From positions 62,001 through 126,000 of the forward strand of contig NZ_CDBR01000082.1 of the NCBI RefSeq assembly GCF_000819685.1: a stretch of DNA of 64,000 bases, in the 5' to 3' direction. Positions 26,634 to 36,500 of this stretch are shown here, in pieces. A program made the position numbers and the translations under genes. Under the pieces are notes generated by a model, which worked only from the letters and a program-made list of their open reading frames with translations, was not told where the DNA came from and ran no database searches. The stretch comes from Aeromonas allosaccharophila. GTDB taxonomy: Bacteria > Pseudomonadota > Gammaproteobacteria > Enterobacterales > Aeromonadaceae. How positions within the stretch are numbered: the stretch's first letter is position 1; every line of letters starts with the position of its first letter.

Positions 26634-27377
26634 ATGCCGCAACACGCCCCGTCGCTCCCAGCGTCAACCGCCTCACTCACCCGCAGCCAGGTGCTCGGAT
26701 TCAGTGCCCTGTTGATCCTGCCCCTGCTGCTGCTCGTCACGCTGCCCTGGCAACCGTTTCTGACCGGCTCGCTGCAAGCTGGCTGGCTATGGTGGTCATA
26801 CGCCCTCACCCGCATGGTCGATATTCCCGGGATCGGTGTCAGTGGAGCCCTCTTGCTGCTGCTGACCCGCTACAAACTGAAACTGGAGTGGGCCCCCTTC
26901 ATTGCGCTGGGGTGTGCACTGGCGGCCCTGCTTGCCAGCGACTGGGTGCTCAAGAGCCTGATCAAGCACCTGACCGAAGAGCCCAGACCCTACCTGCTCT
27001 GGCTGGAGAGTCAGGCGCTGATCCCGGCCATCAAGAGCTTCTACGCCAGTAGCGTCGAGGTACGCAGCGAACAGGTTCACGCCGCCAGCCAGCTGCTGGC
27101 CCTGCCCGAGTGGCTCGGCCACCACTGGCAAAAGGAGGTAAATTACGCCTTCCCCTCTGGCCACAGCATCGCCGCCATCAGCCTGGCCCAGTTTTTCGGC
27201 CTCATCTGGCTGGCCCGCGCCCCCACGGGGGTCTGGCTGCTACCGCTGTGGGCGCTGGGGATTGGCCTGTCGCGCATGGTGATGGGCATGCACTGGCCGA
27301 TGGATGTGCTGACCAGCGCCCTGCTTGGCACTGTCACGGCGCTGATCGCCGCCCGCTGGTGGCTACACAGATATTGA
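26634..27377 (+). CDS. pgpB: PAP2 phosphatase, phosphatidylglycerophosphatase B-type
   Basis: A 247-residue inner-membrane PAP2 phosphatase with about six membrane helices. The three active-site motifs are intact: KHLTEEPRP (the KxxxxxxRP motif), FPSGHSIAA (PSGH) and SRMVMGMHWPMD (SRxxxxxHxxxD). The long periplasmic segment between motifs 1 and 2 matches E. coli PgpB, which dephosphorylates phosphatidylglycerophosphate and undecaprenyl pyrophosphate. ATG 26634 is chosen over the extended frame at 26574 because the extra residues are polar and unconserved-looking. It is followed by its own terminator, then rnt. Confidence 0.88.
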   Translation: MPQHAPSLPASTASLTRSQVLGFSALLILPLLLLVTLPWQPFLTGSLQAGWLWWSYALTRMVDIPGIGVSGALLLLLTRYKLKLEWAPFIALGCALAALLASDWVLKSLIKHLTEEPRPYLLWLESQALIPAIKSFYASSVEVRSEQVHAASQLLALPEWLGHHWQKEVNYAFPSGHSIAAISLAQFFGLIWLARAPTGVWLLPLWALGIGLSRMVMGMHWPMDVLTSALLGTVTALIAARWWLHRY

Positions 27378-27392
27378 ATCCAGCGCCATCTT

Positions 27393-27438
27393 GCACAGGC
27401 TTCCTGCGTGGGATGGGAGGACAAGCCTGTGCTTTTTT
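27393..27438 (+). terminator. Terminator of pgpB
   Basis: GCACAGGCTT (27393-27402) pairs with AAGCCTGTGC (27423-27432) around a 20-nt loop, and six T follow. It lies between pgpB and rnt. The rnt start is about 40 bp further on, so rnt must have its own promoter or rely on read-through. Confidence 0.8.
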
Positions 27439-27476
27439 GCCATAATGCCGCCTCATTTTATCCCGACCGAGATCCC

Positions 27477-28154
27477 ATGACCGACGCAGTTCATACCCTC
27501 AAGGGCCGTTTCCGTGGTTTTTACCCCGTCGTCATCGATGTTGAAACAGCCGGGTTCAACGCCAAGACCGATGCTTTGCTCGAAATCGCGGCTTACACCC
27601 TGAAAATGGATGAGCAGGGCTGGCTCGTTCCCGACCAGGTGTTCCACTTTCATGTCGAGCCCTTCGAAGGGGCCAACCTGGAAAAGGCCGCGCTGGAGTT
27701 CACCGGCATCGATCCTTACAACCCGTTGCGTGGCGCTGTCTCGGAAAAAGAGGCACTGACCGAGATCTTCAAGGGGATCCGCAAGGGGATGAAGGAGCAG
27801 GATTGCGGCCGCGCCATCATAGTGGCCCACAACGCCACCTTCGATCACGGCTTCGTGATGGCCGCCGCCGAACGAGCTGGCCTCAAGCGCAATCCGTTCC
27901 ACCCGTTTGCCACCTTCGACACTGCCGCCCTCTCCGGGCTGGCGCTGGGTCAGACCGTGCTGGCCAAGGCGTGTCAGAGCGCCCGCATCCCGTTTGACAA
28001 TAAAGAGGCGCACTCTGCCCTCTATGACACCGAACGTACCACCGAGCTGTTCTGTCATATCGTCAACCGCTGGAAGAGCATGGGGGGCTGGCCGCCAGCG
28101 CATCCGGATGACGACACGCCGGATACCCCTGCCGATGACGACGGGCAGGAATAA
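27477..28154 (+). CDS. rnt: Ribonuclease T
   Basis: A 225-residue DEDDh-family 3'-5' exonuclease that trims tRNA CCA ends and the 3' ends of other stable RNAs. The metal ligands are visible as D21 and E23 in [11 protein letters not shown], the third Asp in [12 protein letters not shown], and the His and final Asp in [12 protein letters not shown]. The C-terminal extension is short and acidic. Length is close to E. coli RNase T (215). ATG 27477 starts [14 protein letters not shown]; the upstream frame to 27408 covers the preceding terminator and is not coding. Confidence 0.95.
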   Translation: MTDAVHTLKGRFRGFYPVVIDVETAGFNAKTDALLEIAAYTLKMDEQGWLVPDQVFHFHVEPFEGANLEKAALEFTGIDPYNPLRGAVSEKEALTEIFKGIRKGMKEQDCGRAIIVAHNATFDHGFVMAAAERAGLKRNPFHPFATFDTAALSGLALGQTVLAKACQSARIPFDNKEAHSALYDTERTTELFCHIVNRWKSMGGWPPAHPDDDTPDTPADDDGQE

Positions 28155-28160
28155 ACGGAT

Positions 28161-28190
28161 GAAGGCTGCCACAGGCAGCCTTCGTTTTTT
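28161..28190 (+). terminator. Terminator of rnt
   Basis: GAAGGCTGCC (28161-28170) pairs with GGCAGCCTTC (28174-28183) over a 3-nt loop and is followed by GTTTTTT. It starts 6 bp after the rnt stop. Confidence 0.9.
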
Positions 28191-28428
28191 CGAGGATTTG
28201 ATTGATCGCACGGCGCACAAGAAAGCACCATCAACGTCACTATCCACCGCTGCGCACGCGATGCACGGAGACAAACCGGCCACAAACCCTCATTTTGATC
28301 AACCTTGTGCCAGATGCTGCTGCGATATGAGGGGGTTGACTGATTTTTTTCTCGACATTTGTCACATTTTTCGCAAACTAACTCCCCTTCACATGACAGA
28401 CAGCAATAACAAACTATAAGGAAATCAA

Positions 28429-29751
28429 ATGAATCCAGTTGTTATCGCAGTCGGGCTGATGCTGGTGCTCAGTCTGCTGCGGATCAATGTGGTGGTCTCG
28501 CTGGCGCTGGGGGCCATTGCTGGCGGCCTGGTTGGCGGGCTGTCGTTAACCGATACCCTCACCACCTTCAGCGGTGGCCTGGGCGGTGGCGCCGAGATTG
28601 CCCTCTCCTACGCCATGCTGGGCGCCTTTGCGGTTGCCATCTCCCGCTCCGGGATCACCGACCTGCTGGCCCGCAAGGTGATCAGCCAGTTGGGCAAGGA
28701 TGCCAGCTCGACCCGCATCATGTGGGTCAAGACCCTGCTGCTCTGTTCCGTGCTGGCCGTAGCCATCTCGTCCCAGAACCTGATCCCGGTTCATATCGCC
28801 TTTATTCCCATCCTGATCCCGCCGCTGCTGCATGTGATGGCGCAGATGCAGATCGACCGTCGTCAGGTAGCCTGCGTCATCACCTTTGGTCTGACCGCCA
28901 CCTATATGGTGCTGCCGGTCGGCTTTGGTGGCATCTTCCTGAACAACATTCTGGCCAAGAATCTGATCGATAACGGCGTGCCCATCACCACCAGCCAGAT
29001 CCCGCTGGCGATGGCCATTCCGGTCGCCGGTATGTTGCTGGGCCTGCTGATCGCAGTGTTCATCAGCTATCGCAAACCGCGCCAGTACGATCTCGCCAAG
29101 ATCCTGGATGCGGAGCCTGAGACCGTTGAACTCAATCTCACCCACATCTGGGTCGCTCTGCTGGCCATTGGCGTGGCACTGGGGCTGCAACTGATGACCA
29201 ACAGTATCGTACTGGGTGCGCTGGCCGGTTTTGTCATCTTCACCTGCGGCGGCGTCATCAAGTTTCGCGAAAGCCAGGATGCCTTCACCCAGGGGGTGCG
29301 CATGATGTCGCTGATCGGCTTCATCATGATTTCCGCCGCCGGCTTTGCTGCCGTGATGAAGGCAACCCACGGTGTCGATACGCTGGTTCAGGTGGTCGCC
29401 TCCGGCATCGGCCAGAACAAGGGCATCGCCGCCTTCCTGATGCTGCTGGTGGGCCTGCTCATCACCATGGGGATCGGCTCCTCCTTCTCCACCGTGCCCA
29501 TCATCGCCACCATCTATGTGCCACTCTGTCTGCAACTGGGCTTCTCACCGATGGCGATCATCGCGCTGGTCGGTACCGCAGGCGCGCTGGGGGATGCGGG
29601 TTCACCGGCCTCCGACTCGACTCTGGGCCCCACCTCCGGCCTCAACGCCGATGGTCAGCACGACCATATCTGGGACAGCGTGGTGCCCACCTTTATTCAC
29701 TACAACATCCCGCTGGTGATCTTCGGCTGGATTGCCGCCATGGTGCTCTGA
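28429..29751 (+). CDS. Na+/H+ antiporter family (YuiF-type) carrier
   Basis: A 440-residue polytopic membrane protein with about eleven to twelve hydrophobic helices and almost no soluble domain. The sequence [20 protein letters not shown] near residues 45-64, [20 protein letters not shown] near 115, and [20 protein letters not shown] near 385 follow the pattern of the Na+/H+ antiporter family that includes Bacillus YuiF (HisP), also described as a histidine permease. Which solute it carries is undetermined. ATG 28429 follows AAGGAAATCAA. The 240-bp upstream gap and the flanking terminators make it monocistronic. Confidence 0.82.
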   Translation: MNPVVIAVGLMLVLSLLRINVVVSLALGAIAGGLVGGLSLTDTLTTFSGGLGGGAEIALSYAMLGAFAVAISRSGITDLLARKVISQLGKDASSTRIMWVKTLLLCSVLAVAISSQNLIPVHIAFIPILIPPLLHVMAQMQIDRRQVACVITFGLTATYMVLPVGFGGIFLNNILAKNLIDNGVPITTSQIPLAMAIPVAGMLLGLLIAVFISYRKPRQYDLAKILDAEPETVELNLTHIWVALLAIGVALGLQLMTNSIVLGALAGFVIFTCGGVIKFRESQDAFTQGVRMMSLIGFIMISAAGFAAVMKATHGVDTLVQVVASGIGQNKGIAAFLMLLVGLLITMGIGSSFSTVPIIATIYVPLCLQLGFSPMAIIALVGTAGALGDAGSPASDSTLGPTSGLNADGQHDHIWDSVVPTFIHYNIPLVIFGWIAAMVL

Positions 29752-29795
29752 TAGCCCCGCTGGCTGCGACCAGAGCACCTCACCATGCACAACAA

Positions 29796-29825
29796 GAAGG
29801 CGACCTGATGGTCGCCTTCTTCATT
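29796..29825 (+). terminator. Terminator of the YuiF-type gene
   Basis: GAAGGCGACC (29796-29805) pairs with GGTCGCCTTC (29810-29819) over a TGAT loop, with TTCATT following. It lies 45 bp after the stop. Confidence 0.85.
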
Positions 29826-30009
29826 GACACCAACCGATTCTACCGCTCGACATGAATAGTGGCCGCCAGCCAGATAGGCCTTCTGAGCGACCACCTCACC
29901 GCCTCCACTTCCGACCGCCGAAGTCACCGGGCGCAATGCTGTCACTCCCCGTCCAACCATTCGCCCAAGCGCACACATCCCGACGCCTGACCTTGATGTC
30001 ATAAAGAGT

Positions 30010-30050
30010 GCGCATCGTTGTGCGCTCCAGTGGATTGCACAACGATGCGC
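30010..30050. repeat. Perfect 14-bp inverted repeat, 13-nt spacer
   Basis: The two arms are perfectly complementary and include the palindrome-like word ATCGTTGTGC. As RNA it would form a very stable hairpin without a U tract, so it is not a standard terminator. It may be a REP-type element, a small-RNA stem or a binding site; only one copy is seen in this window. Confidence 0.7.
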
Positions 30051-30303
30051 TGCACTGTCGCTGTACTATCGCGCAGCACTATCGGTTCGCTCAATGCTTG
30101 CCAATATAGAGAAACGGCTGCCCGCCCTGCGCTATGGCAGAACGGTGGATGACACCAGACCACGTCACAACCGCCTGTCGAGTAGAAAAGGCGTTCTCTC
30201 TCCCCGACATCCAGTGATCAAGTAGCGGTCATTATGCGCTCTACCCACAACACCTTATGTCACCCTGGCGTTCAGCAAGAACACAGGGCAAAACCGCAGG
30301 CAC

Positions 30304-30334
30304 AAAAAAAGGCCGCTCAATGAGCGGCCTTTTT
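30304..30334. terminator. Bidirectional terminator of deaD
   Basis: GGCCGCTC (30311-30318) pairs with GAGCGGCC (30322-30329), with seven A before and five T after. It lies 18 bp beyond the deaD stop on the minus strand. Confidence 0.9.
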
Positions 30335-30351
30335 CATAACGGGGTCAGCAA

Positions 30352-32262
30352 TCAGCTTTCGCGACGCTTGCCACTGAATTTGCGATCTTTGTTGAAGCCA
30401 CCTTCACGGCGCTCACCGCTCTTGTTGAACGGGCGGTCACCCTGGGGACGGCGATCCTTGTTGAAAGGACGCTCCTTGTTGAAGGGGCGATCGCTGCGCG
30501 GAGGACGGGGAGCAGTGTTGCTGCCGGCCGGCACTTCGGTGTAGCGAGTGATCTGCAGCGGACGCTGGCAAACACGGGCTTTCTTGATCACTTCCAGTAC
30601 ATCGGCGGTCATGCCTTTCGGCAGATCGACGGTGGAGAAGTCATCGGCGATGTCGATGTTACCGATGAAACGGCTCTCGATGTTCGCTTCGTTGGCGATA
30701 GCACCAACAATCTGGCCCGGCTTGACGCCGTGATGGGCACCCACGTCTACGCGGTAACGCTCCATCTCCACATCCGGGTTGTCTTTCAGCGGACGCGGTT
30801 CGAGGGACGGCATGCGACGGGCAGGACGATCACCACGGTCGCCGAAGTCACGGGCACCGAAATCGCGACCACCGTCACGACGGTCGAAATCACGACCACC
30901 ACGATCGTTGCTGGCATTCAGCAGCGGATCGGGGATGGAGTCATCCAGCAGCAGCGGTTGGTCGCCCTGTACCAGCTTGGCCAGTGCGGCAGCCAGCTCC
31001 AGCGGATCGGCAGAATCTTCTTCGATCAGCTCGTTAACCAGGTTCACATAGATCTCGAGCTCTTCACCCATCATGGTTTCCCGGATGCGCTCTTTGAACT
31101 TGGTCAGGCGGTGCTGGTTGATGTCCTCGGTGCTCGGCATCTTCATCGGCTCGATGGCCTGACGAGTAGCGTGCTCGATGGCGCGCAGCATGCGACGCTC
31201 ACGGGGAGCAACGAACAGGATGGCTTCACCTTTACGACCGGCACGACCGGTACGGCCGATACGGTGTACGTAGGATTCGGTGTCGTACGGAATGTCGTAG
31301 TTCACTACGTGGGTGATACGCTCAACGTCCAGACCACGAGCGACAACGTCGGTGGCGATCAGGATGTCCAGCTGGCCTTGACGCAGCTTGTCAACGGTAC
31401 GCTCACGCAGTTTCTGCGGGATGTCGCCGTGCAGCGCTTCACAGGCGTGGCCACGAGCGGCCAGCTTGCCAGCCAGCTCTTCGGCAGCATTCTTGGTGCG
31501 CACGAAGACCAGTACGGCTTCGTACGGTTCGACTTCCAGCAGACGGGTCATGGCGTCCAGCTTGTGCAGACCGGTTACCTGCCAGTAACGCTGGCGGATG
31601 GTCGGTGCAGTGGACGTCTTGGTGATGATCTTGATCTCTTTCGGCTGCTTCAGGTGTTTCTGGGCAACGCGACGGATCTGGTCCGGCATGGTAGCGGAGA
31701 ACAGGGCAACCTGACGGGTGGCCGGGCACTGCTCCATGATCCAGTCCACGTCGTCGATGAAGCCCATACGCAGCATTTCATCGGCTTCGTCCAGTACCAG
31801 GGCTTTCAGGCCGGAGAGGTCCAGGTTCTTGCGACGGATCAGATCCATCACCCGACCCGGGGTACCGACGACAACCTGAGCACCGCGACGCAGGGCGCGT
31901 GTCTGGGTTTCGTAAGAGGAGCCGCCGTAGATCGGCAGGACGTGGAAGTCAGGCATGTGCTTGGCGTAACGTTGGCACGCCTCGGCAACCTGCAGGGCCA
32001 GTTCACGGGTCGGAGCCAGCACCAAAACCTGAGTGTTGCGGTTACCAGCTTCCAGACGAGACAACAGAGGCAAGGCAAAAGCAGCGGTCTTCCCTGTACC
32101 GGTTTGCGCCTGCCCCAGCAGATCGTGTCCCGCCATCAGGTGGGGAATTGCTGCGGCCTGGATCGGTGACGGGCGCTCATAGCCCACGTCTTGCAGCGCT
32201 TTCAATACAGGCGCGGCCAGTCCAAGCTCACTAAAAAGGGGCAGTTGTTCGGTATCAGACAT
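30352..32262 (-). CDS. deaD: ATP-dependent RNA helicase DeaD (CsdA)
   Basis: A 636-residue DEAD-box helicase. The Walker A loop is AQTGTGKT (52-59), motif Ia contains PTRELALQ, the DEAD box is at 157-160, SAT lies in ALFSATMPDQIRR, and HRIGRTGRAGR is motif VI. After the two RecA lobes (to about 365) comes the DeaD dimerisation region, then a DbpA-type RNA-binding domain (about 490-560; GRV is replaced by VDVGAHHGVKPGQIVGAIAN). A basic Arg/Lys/Phe-rich tail closes the protein. It acts in ribosome large-subunit assembly and mRNA remodelling, mainly in the cold. The roughly 180-bp upstream gap could hold a long cold-shock leader. Confidence 0.95.
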   Translation of the reverse strand: MSDTEQLPLFSELGLAAPVLKALQDVGYERPSPIQAAAIPHLMAGHDLLGQAQTGTGKTAAFALPLLSRLEAGNRNTQVLVLAPTRELALQVAEACQRYAKHMPDFHVLPIYGGSSYETQTRALRRGAQVVVGTPGRVMDLIRRKNLDLSGLKALVLDEADEMLRMGFIDDVDWIMEQCPATRQVALFSATMPDQIRRVAQKHLKQPKEIKIITKTSTAPTIRQRYWQVTGLHKLDAMTRLLEVEPYEAVLVFVRTKNAAEELAGKLAARGHACEALHGDIPQKLRERTVDKLRQGQLDILIATDVVARGLDVERITHVVNYDIPYDTESYVHRIGRTGRAGRKGEAILFVAPRERRMLRAIEHATRQAIEPMKMPSTEDINQHRLTKFKERIRETMMGEELEIYVNLVNELIEEDSADPLELAAALAKLVQGDQPLLLDDSIPDPLLNASNDRGGRDFDRRDGGRDFGARDFGDRGDRPARRMPSLEPRPLKDNPDVEMERYRVDVGAHHGVKPGQIVGAIANEANIESRFIGNIDIADDFSTVDLPKGMTADVLEVIKKARVCQRPLQITRYTEVPAGSNTAPRPPRSDRPFNKERPFNKDRRPQGDRPFNKSGERREGGFNKDRKFSGKRRES

Positions 32263-32443
32263 AGATTCTTCCAGATTAAGGCAGGCGGCTAAGCACCGCG
32301 GAATAGCAAAAAGGCGGCGATTATAGCGCCACTTTGTTCTGCTGTCTTGAAAAATGTGATAAGCCTCTCAAGACGTTGGCAATTATAGAGGGATCTTGCG
32401 ACTATGGCTTGCTTATTTTTCACTACTGGTGCGTTATTGCAGG

Positions 32444-32905
32444 TCACTCCTCGCTGGAGTCCTTGCCCCGCTTGTGTTTGAGCACCGCCATCGTCAGTCG
32501 GCTGGTACACAATAAACGTCCCCGTTCGTCCCGAATTTCAATCTGCCACACCTGAGTCGTCGCCCCCAGATGCAGCGGCGCGCAACGACCGATCACCACC
32601 CCTTCCCGCTTGGCCCGCAGATGGTTGGCATTCACCTCCAGTCCCACGCAGTAGCTATCTGGCCCCACAGCCATATTGGCTGCCAGTGATCCCAGGGTTT
32701 CCGCCAGTACTACCGACGCGCCGCCATGGAGCATGCCAAGGGGCTGATGGGTACGGTGATCCACCGGCATGGTCGCTTCCAGCCAGTCCGGGCCAAAGCC
32801 GGTATAGACGATGTCGAGATGGGCCATCAGGGTGTTGCGAGAGGTGGCGTTGAGCCCGTCCAGACTGATGGGCTTGCGCCAGATGGGGGCGTTTTCTTGA
32901 CTCAT
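32444..32905 (-). CDS. Hotdog-fold acyl-CoA thioesterase (MenI/EntH-like)
   Basis: A 153-residue single hotdog domain. The conserved segment HQPLGMLHGGASVVLAETLGS (shown to the central helix, near residues 51-70) carries the HGG loop and the catalytic Glu of the MenI/EntH/PaaI family. VGLEVNANHLRAKREG follows, and the C-terminus is Lys-rich. Relatives hydrolyse 1,4-dihydroxy-2-naphthoyl-CoA or proofread aryl-acyl carrier proteins, so a role in menaquinone synthesis is plausible but unproven. ATG 32905 begins MSQENAPIWRKP; the upstream frame extension to 32956 has no ribosome site. Confidence 0.85.
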   Translation of the reverse strand: MSQENAPIWRKPISLDGLNATSRNTLMAHLDIVYTGFGPDWLEATMPVDHRTHQPLGMLHGGASVVLAETLGSLAANMAVGPDSYCVGLEVNANHLRAKREGVVIGRCAPLHLGATTQVWQIEIRDERGRLLCTSRLTMAVLKHKRGKDSSEE

Positions 32906-33013
32906 GGCGAGCAGACTCCTTATGTAAGCGATGAATGCGTACCGATATGAGTGCAACGCCCTCCATCGGCAAAATGGTTCGGTTATGTGAGTTGTTGGTT
33001 ACCGGGTGACGTG

Positions 33014-33049
33014 GTAACAACGCAGCCCCGACCCGGAGCTGCGTGTTAC
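33014..33049 (-). terminator. Long hairpin ending the ydiJ-GNAT unit
   Basis: GTAACAACGCAGC (33014-33026) pairs with GCTGCGTGTTAC (33038-33049) with one bulged base. On the minus strand it follows the GNAT-like gene by 24 bp and is followed by CACGT rather than T, so it may depend on Rho or stabilise the 3' end. Confidence 0.6.
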
Positions 33050-33073
33050 ACAATCATGCCCTTAAGCGGGATG

Positions 33074-33562
33074 TCACCAAGGGTAGGTGACTCCGGGCCA
33101 CTCGGCCCACGGCACCTCTCGCCCCGGCAGACGGGGTTCCGGCCACTGCCACACCCTGGCGAGCCAGTCGCGCAGCTGCGTTTCCAGCTCCTCATCCGTG
33201 ATGGGCGCCTCGGCCACCTTCCAGAAGAAGAGCTCCACCGCCACCTCCGGCAGCACCGAGGGGTAGAGATAAACGCCGCCCCAGAATTGCGGCTCCCGAT
33301 CAGGGCTCCAGAGGCCATAGGCAAAGGAGCGCTTGGCCAGAAACTCCGACTGCTGCCACTCCAGATCCCCTTCGTGCAGGCTCAGGCTGAAGTTGGCGGA
33401 GGGCCATATATCGTTCGGGCGAAACAGCTGATGAAGCTGCTCGCGCTCGCGCAACATGGCGACAAACTCCACCACCGCCTGAGCTGGGGTGGCAGGCAAC
33501 AGCAAAAAGCGCGGGTGCCGATAGGCCTTCGGCACCCGAAACCGTTTGGGAAAACGCAGCAT
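33074..33562 (-). CDS. GNAT-like acetyltransferase coupled to ydiJ
   Basis: A 162-residue protein. The segments LFRPNDIWPSANFSLSLHEGDLEW (given only as the region near residues 48-71), FLAKRSFAYGLWSPDR and QFWGGVYLYPS are reminiscent of a branch of GNAT proteins found beside ydiJ. The central beta strand and the acetyl-CoA loop are poorly marked. ATG 33562 shares one base with the ydiJ stop (TGATG), so the two are translationally coupled. The substrate is unknown, and the GNAT call should be treated as probable rather than certain. Confidence 0.6.
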   Translation of the reverse strand: MLRFPKRFRVPKAYRHPRFLLLPATPAQAVVEFVAMLREREQLHQLFRPNDIWPSANFSLSLHEGDLEWQQSEFLAKRSFAYGLWSPDREPQFWGGVYLYPSVLPEVAVELFFWKVAEAPITDEELETQLRDWLARVWQWPEPRLPGREVPWAEWPGVTYPW

Positions 33563-36500
33563 CAAAGCAGCTCCAGCAGGGCCTGCAATGGATGTTTGAG
33601 CTTCTCCCCCTCCATCCGCTTGACCTGACTGCGGCACGAATAGCCGGTCGCCAGACAGCGCGCTTTGGGCAGACGAGCAAGGGGATCGGCCCAGCTCAGG
33701 CCATAGATGCCCTTGGAGTTCTCCACCTGTTTGACGTCGTGACCATAGGTGCCTGCCATGCCACAGCAACCCACAGAGACCGGCTGCAAACTGGCCCCGA
33801 AGCGGCCAAACAGGGTGCTCCAGTCGCCGTGAGTCGAGGGCTTGGCGGTCTTCTCGGTGCAGTGAGCAAACAGATACCATGGCTCGGGTTCACTCCCCTC
33901 CTCGCACTTTGCCTTGTTGGCGTTAACGGGCAGCAGCTCTGCTGGCAGCGACAGCAACCACTCCTGTGGTAGCAACACCTGAAAATCGCCTCGGGCCGAC
34001 CCCAACGCCTTGGCATATTCGTCGCGATAGCAGAGCACCATGGCCGGATCCACCCCCACCATGGGGATGCCGAGCGCCGCCACCTTGTTGAGGAACTGGG
34101 CGCTGTTGGCGGCGGTGCGGGCAAAGGCGCGCAGGAACCCCTTGATATGCTGGGGTTTGCCGTTCGGTTTAAAGGGCAGCAGATAGGGCTGGAACCCAAG
34201 CTTGCTGGCAAGTTTCACCAAGTCGCGCACCACGGGGGCATCGTAGTAACTGGTGAAGGGATCCTGCACGATGAGCACCACCTGCTTGCGCTGCTCGGCG
34301 CTCATCCGCTCCAGTCCCGGCAGATCAAAATAGCGGGCGCGGTTGTCGTGCAGGCTCTCGGCCAGGGTCGGCACCGAGAGCAGCGGCACATCCACCATGC
34401 CGATGCTCTTCTCGGTCGCCTTCTGGGCCCACTCTTTTTCCAGGAAAAAGTTGACCAGCTTCGGCGCTTTGGCGAGCAGCGGCGCATAGCTTTCGACGGT
34501 GCCGACGAAGTAATCCTTCGGCGCGCGCAGATAGCGGCCGTGATAAAGCTGCATAAAACGGGCGCGAAAATCGGGCACATCCACCTTGATCGGGCACTGG
34601 CTGGTGCACGCCTTGCAGGCCAGACAGCCCGCCATCGCCTCCATCACCTCGTGGGAGAAATCATATTCGCCACGCTGTTTGGCCCAGCTGTTGCGCACCT
34701 TGTCCACCAGCTGTTTGAAGCGTACGCCACCGGATTGCAGCGCCACCTCTTCCGCCAACGGGTCGAAGCCCTGCTCCGCCAGCTGACGCAACCATTCACG
34801 CATCAGGCCCGCACGCCCCTTGGGGGAGTGGCGGCGGTCACGGCTGATCTTGACCGATGGGCACATGGGGGAGTCGGTCTCGAAGGTGAAACAGAGACCG
34901 TTGCCGTTGCAATCCATGGCGCGGGTGTAGCTGGTACGCACGGCGAGCGGGATCTGGCGGTCATACTTGCCGCGCTTGGGGCCATCCACCGACACCAGCT
35001 CGGCGCCGCTGCCATAGGGGATGCAGATCTTGCCCGGGTTGATACGGTTGGCCGGATCGAACGCCCCCTTGACCCGCTGCAACTCTTCCCACAGCTCGCC
35101 AAAGAAGGCAGGGCTGTATTCGGAGCGAAAACCCTTGCCGTGCTCCCCCCACATCAGGCCGCCATATTTGGCGGTGAGCGCCACCACCTGATCGGAGATG
35201 CGGCGCAGCAGCACCTCCTGCTCCGGGTCACAGAGATCCAACGCCGGACGCACGTGCAGCACACCGGCATCGACATGGCCGAACATACCGTAGTCGAGGC
35301 CGTGGGCGTCCAGCAGGGCGCGAAACTCCATGATGAAATCGGCCAGCGACTCTGGCGGCACGGCAGTATCTTCGGTAAAGGCCACCGGCTTCTTGCGACC
35401 TTCGGCGTTGCCCAGCAGTCCCACCGACTTCTTGCGCATGGTGTAGATGGTCTCGATGCTCGGCAGGTGGTCACACACCTGATAGCCGATGATCCCCGCC
35501 TCGCCCTTGGCCAGCAGTGCATCGATACGGCGACACAGCTCCGCTACCTTGGCGTGGTGCGCGGCTTCATCGGTGTCAGCAAACTCTACGATATTGAGCC
35601 CCTGCAGATCCTTGCCGGGCACATCCTGAATAAGTTCTTTCACCGAATGCCAGATGATGTCGGCGCGGGCCAGTCCCAGCACCCGGGAGTCCACCGTCTC
35701 CACCGAGAGAGCTTGCGCCTGCACCATAAAGGGGGCGTTACGCAGAGCCGAGGGGAAGCTGTCGTACTTGACGTTAACCAGCGTGCGGTAGCGCGGGATC
35801 GGTGTGATGTTGAGTCTGGCTTCGGTGATAAAGCCAAGAGACCCTTCCGAGCCGCACAGCACCCGGCTCACATCCAGCGTATCTGTATCCGGTTGATAGA
35901 GGTGCTTGAGATCGTAACCGGTCAGAAAGCGGTTGAGCTTGGGGAAGGTGGCTTCGATGTCGGCGCGACGCTCCTTGCCGATGCGATAGAGGGTGCGATA
36001 GATCTCCCCTTCCCGATTATCCAGCGCCAGCTTGTCTTCAAGACGGGAGCCATTGACCGGCTCGGTGACCATGATGTCACCGTTCTCCAACACAGCTTTC
36101 AGGCCGAGCACGTGATCCGAGGTTTTGCCGTAGACTAGTGACCCCTGCCCCGAGGCATCGGTGTTGATCATGCCGCCCAAGGTGGCGCGGTTGGAGGTGG
36201 AGAGATCCGGCGAGAAGAAGTAGCCGTGAGGCTTGAGCCAGGCGTTGAGCTGGTCTTTCACCACCCCGGCCTGGGCACGCACCCACCCCTCCTCCAGATT
36301 AATTTCCATGATCTGGTTCATATAACGGGAGAGATCGACGATAATGCCGCCGCCCAATGACTGACCATTGGTGCCGGTACCGCCACCACGAGGGAAAAAA
36401 CTCAAGGAGGCGAACGCCGGCTCTGCGGCCAGCTTGAGCATTGCTGCTATGTCGTCCGCACTGCGCGGATAGAGAACCGCCTGAGGTACTACCTGATAGA

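Larger units (their letters stand above)
29752..30351. other. 600-bp gene-free stretch between convergent genes
   Basis: No plausible gene lies here in either strand. It contains the two terminators described separately (29796-29825 and 30304-30334). A perfect 14-bp inverted repeat, GCGCATCGTTGTGC at 30010-30023 with GCACAACGATGCGC at 30037-30050, lies between them. It is followed by further CGC/GCAC-rich words (30051-30090). The length is unusual for a convergent gap in this genome region, so an unannotated small RNA, or the remains of a deleted gene, are possible. Confidence 0.6.

Noticed and set aside
29700-30002. 100-codon minus-strand frame in the gene-free gap
   Set aside because: Overlaps the terminator of the preceding gene and reads as low-complexity Gly/Val/Arg sequence without a ribosome site.
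30730-32169. 479-codon open frame antisense to deaD
   Set aside because: The opposite strand encodes a complete DEAD-box helicase with all motifs; the antisense protein is Gly/Gln-rich with no family pattern.
34147-36138. 663-codon open frame antisense to ydiJ
   Set aside because: It lies wholly within the well-supported ydiJ gene on the other strand and has no ribosome site or recognisable protein features; long antisense frames are common in G+C-rich coding DNA.
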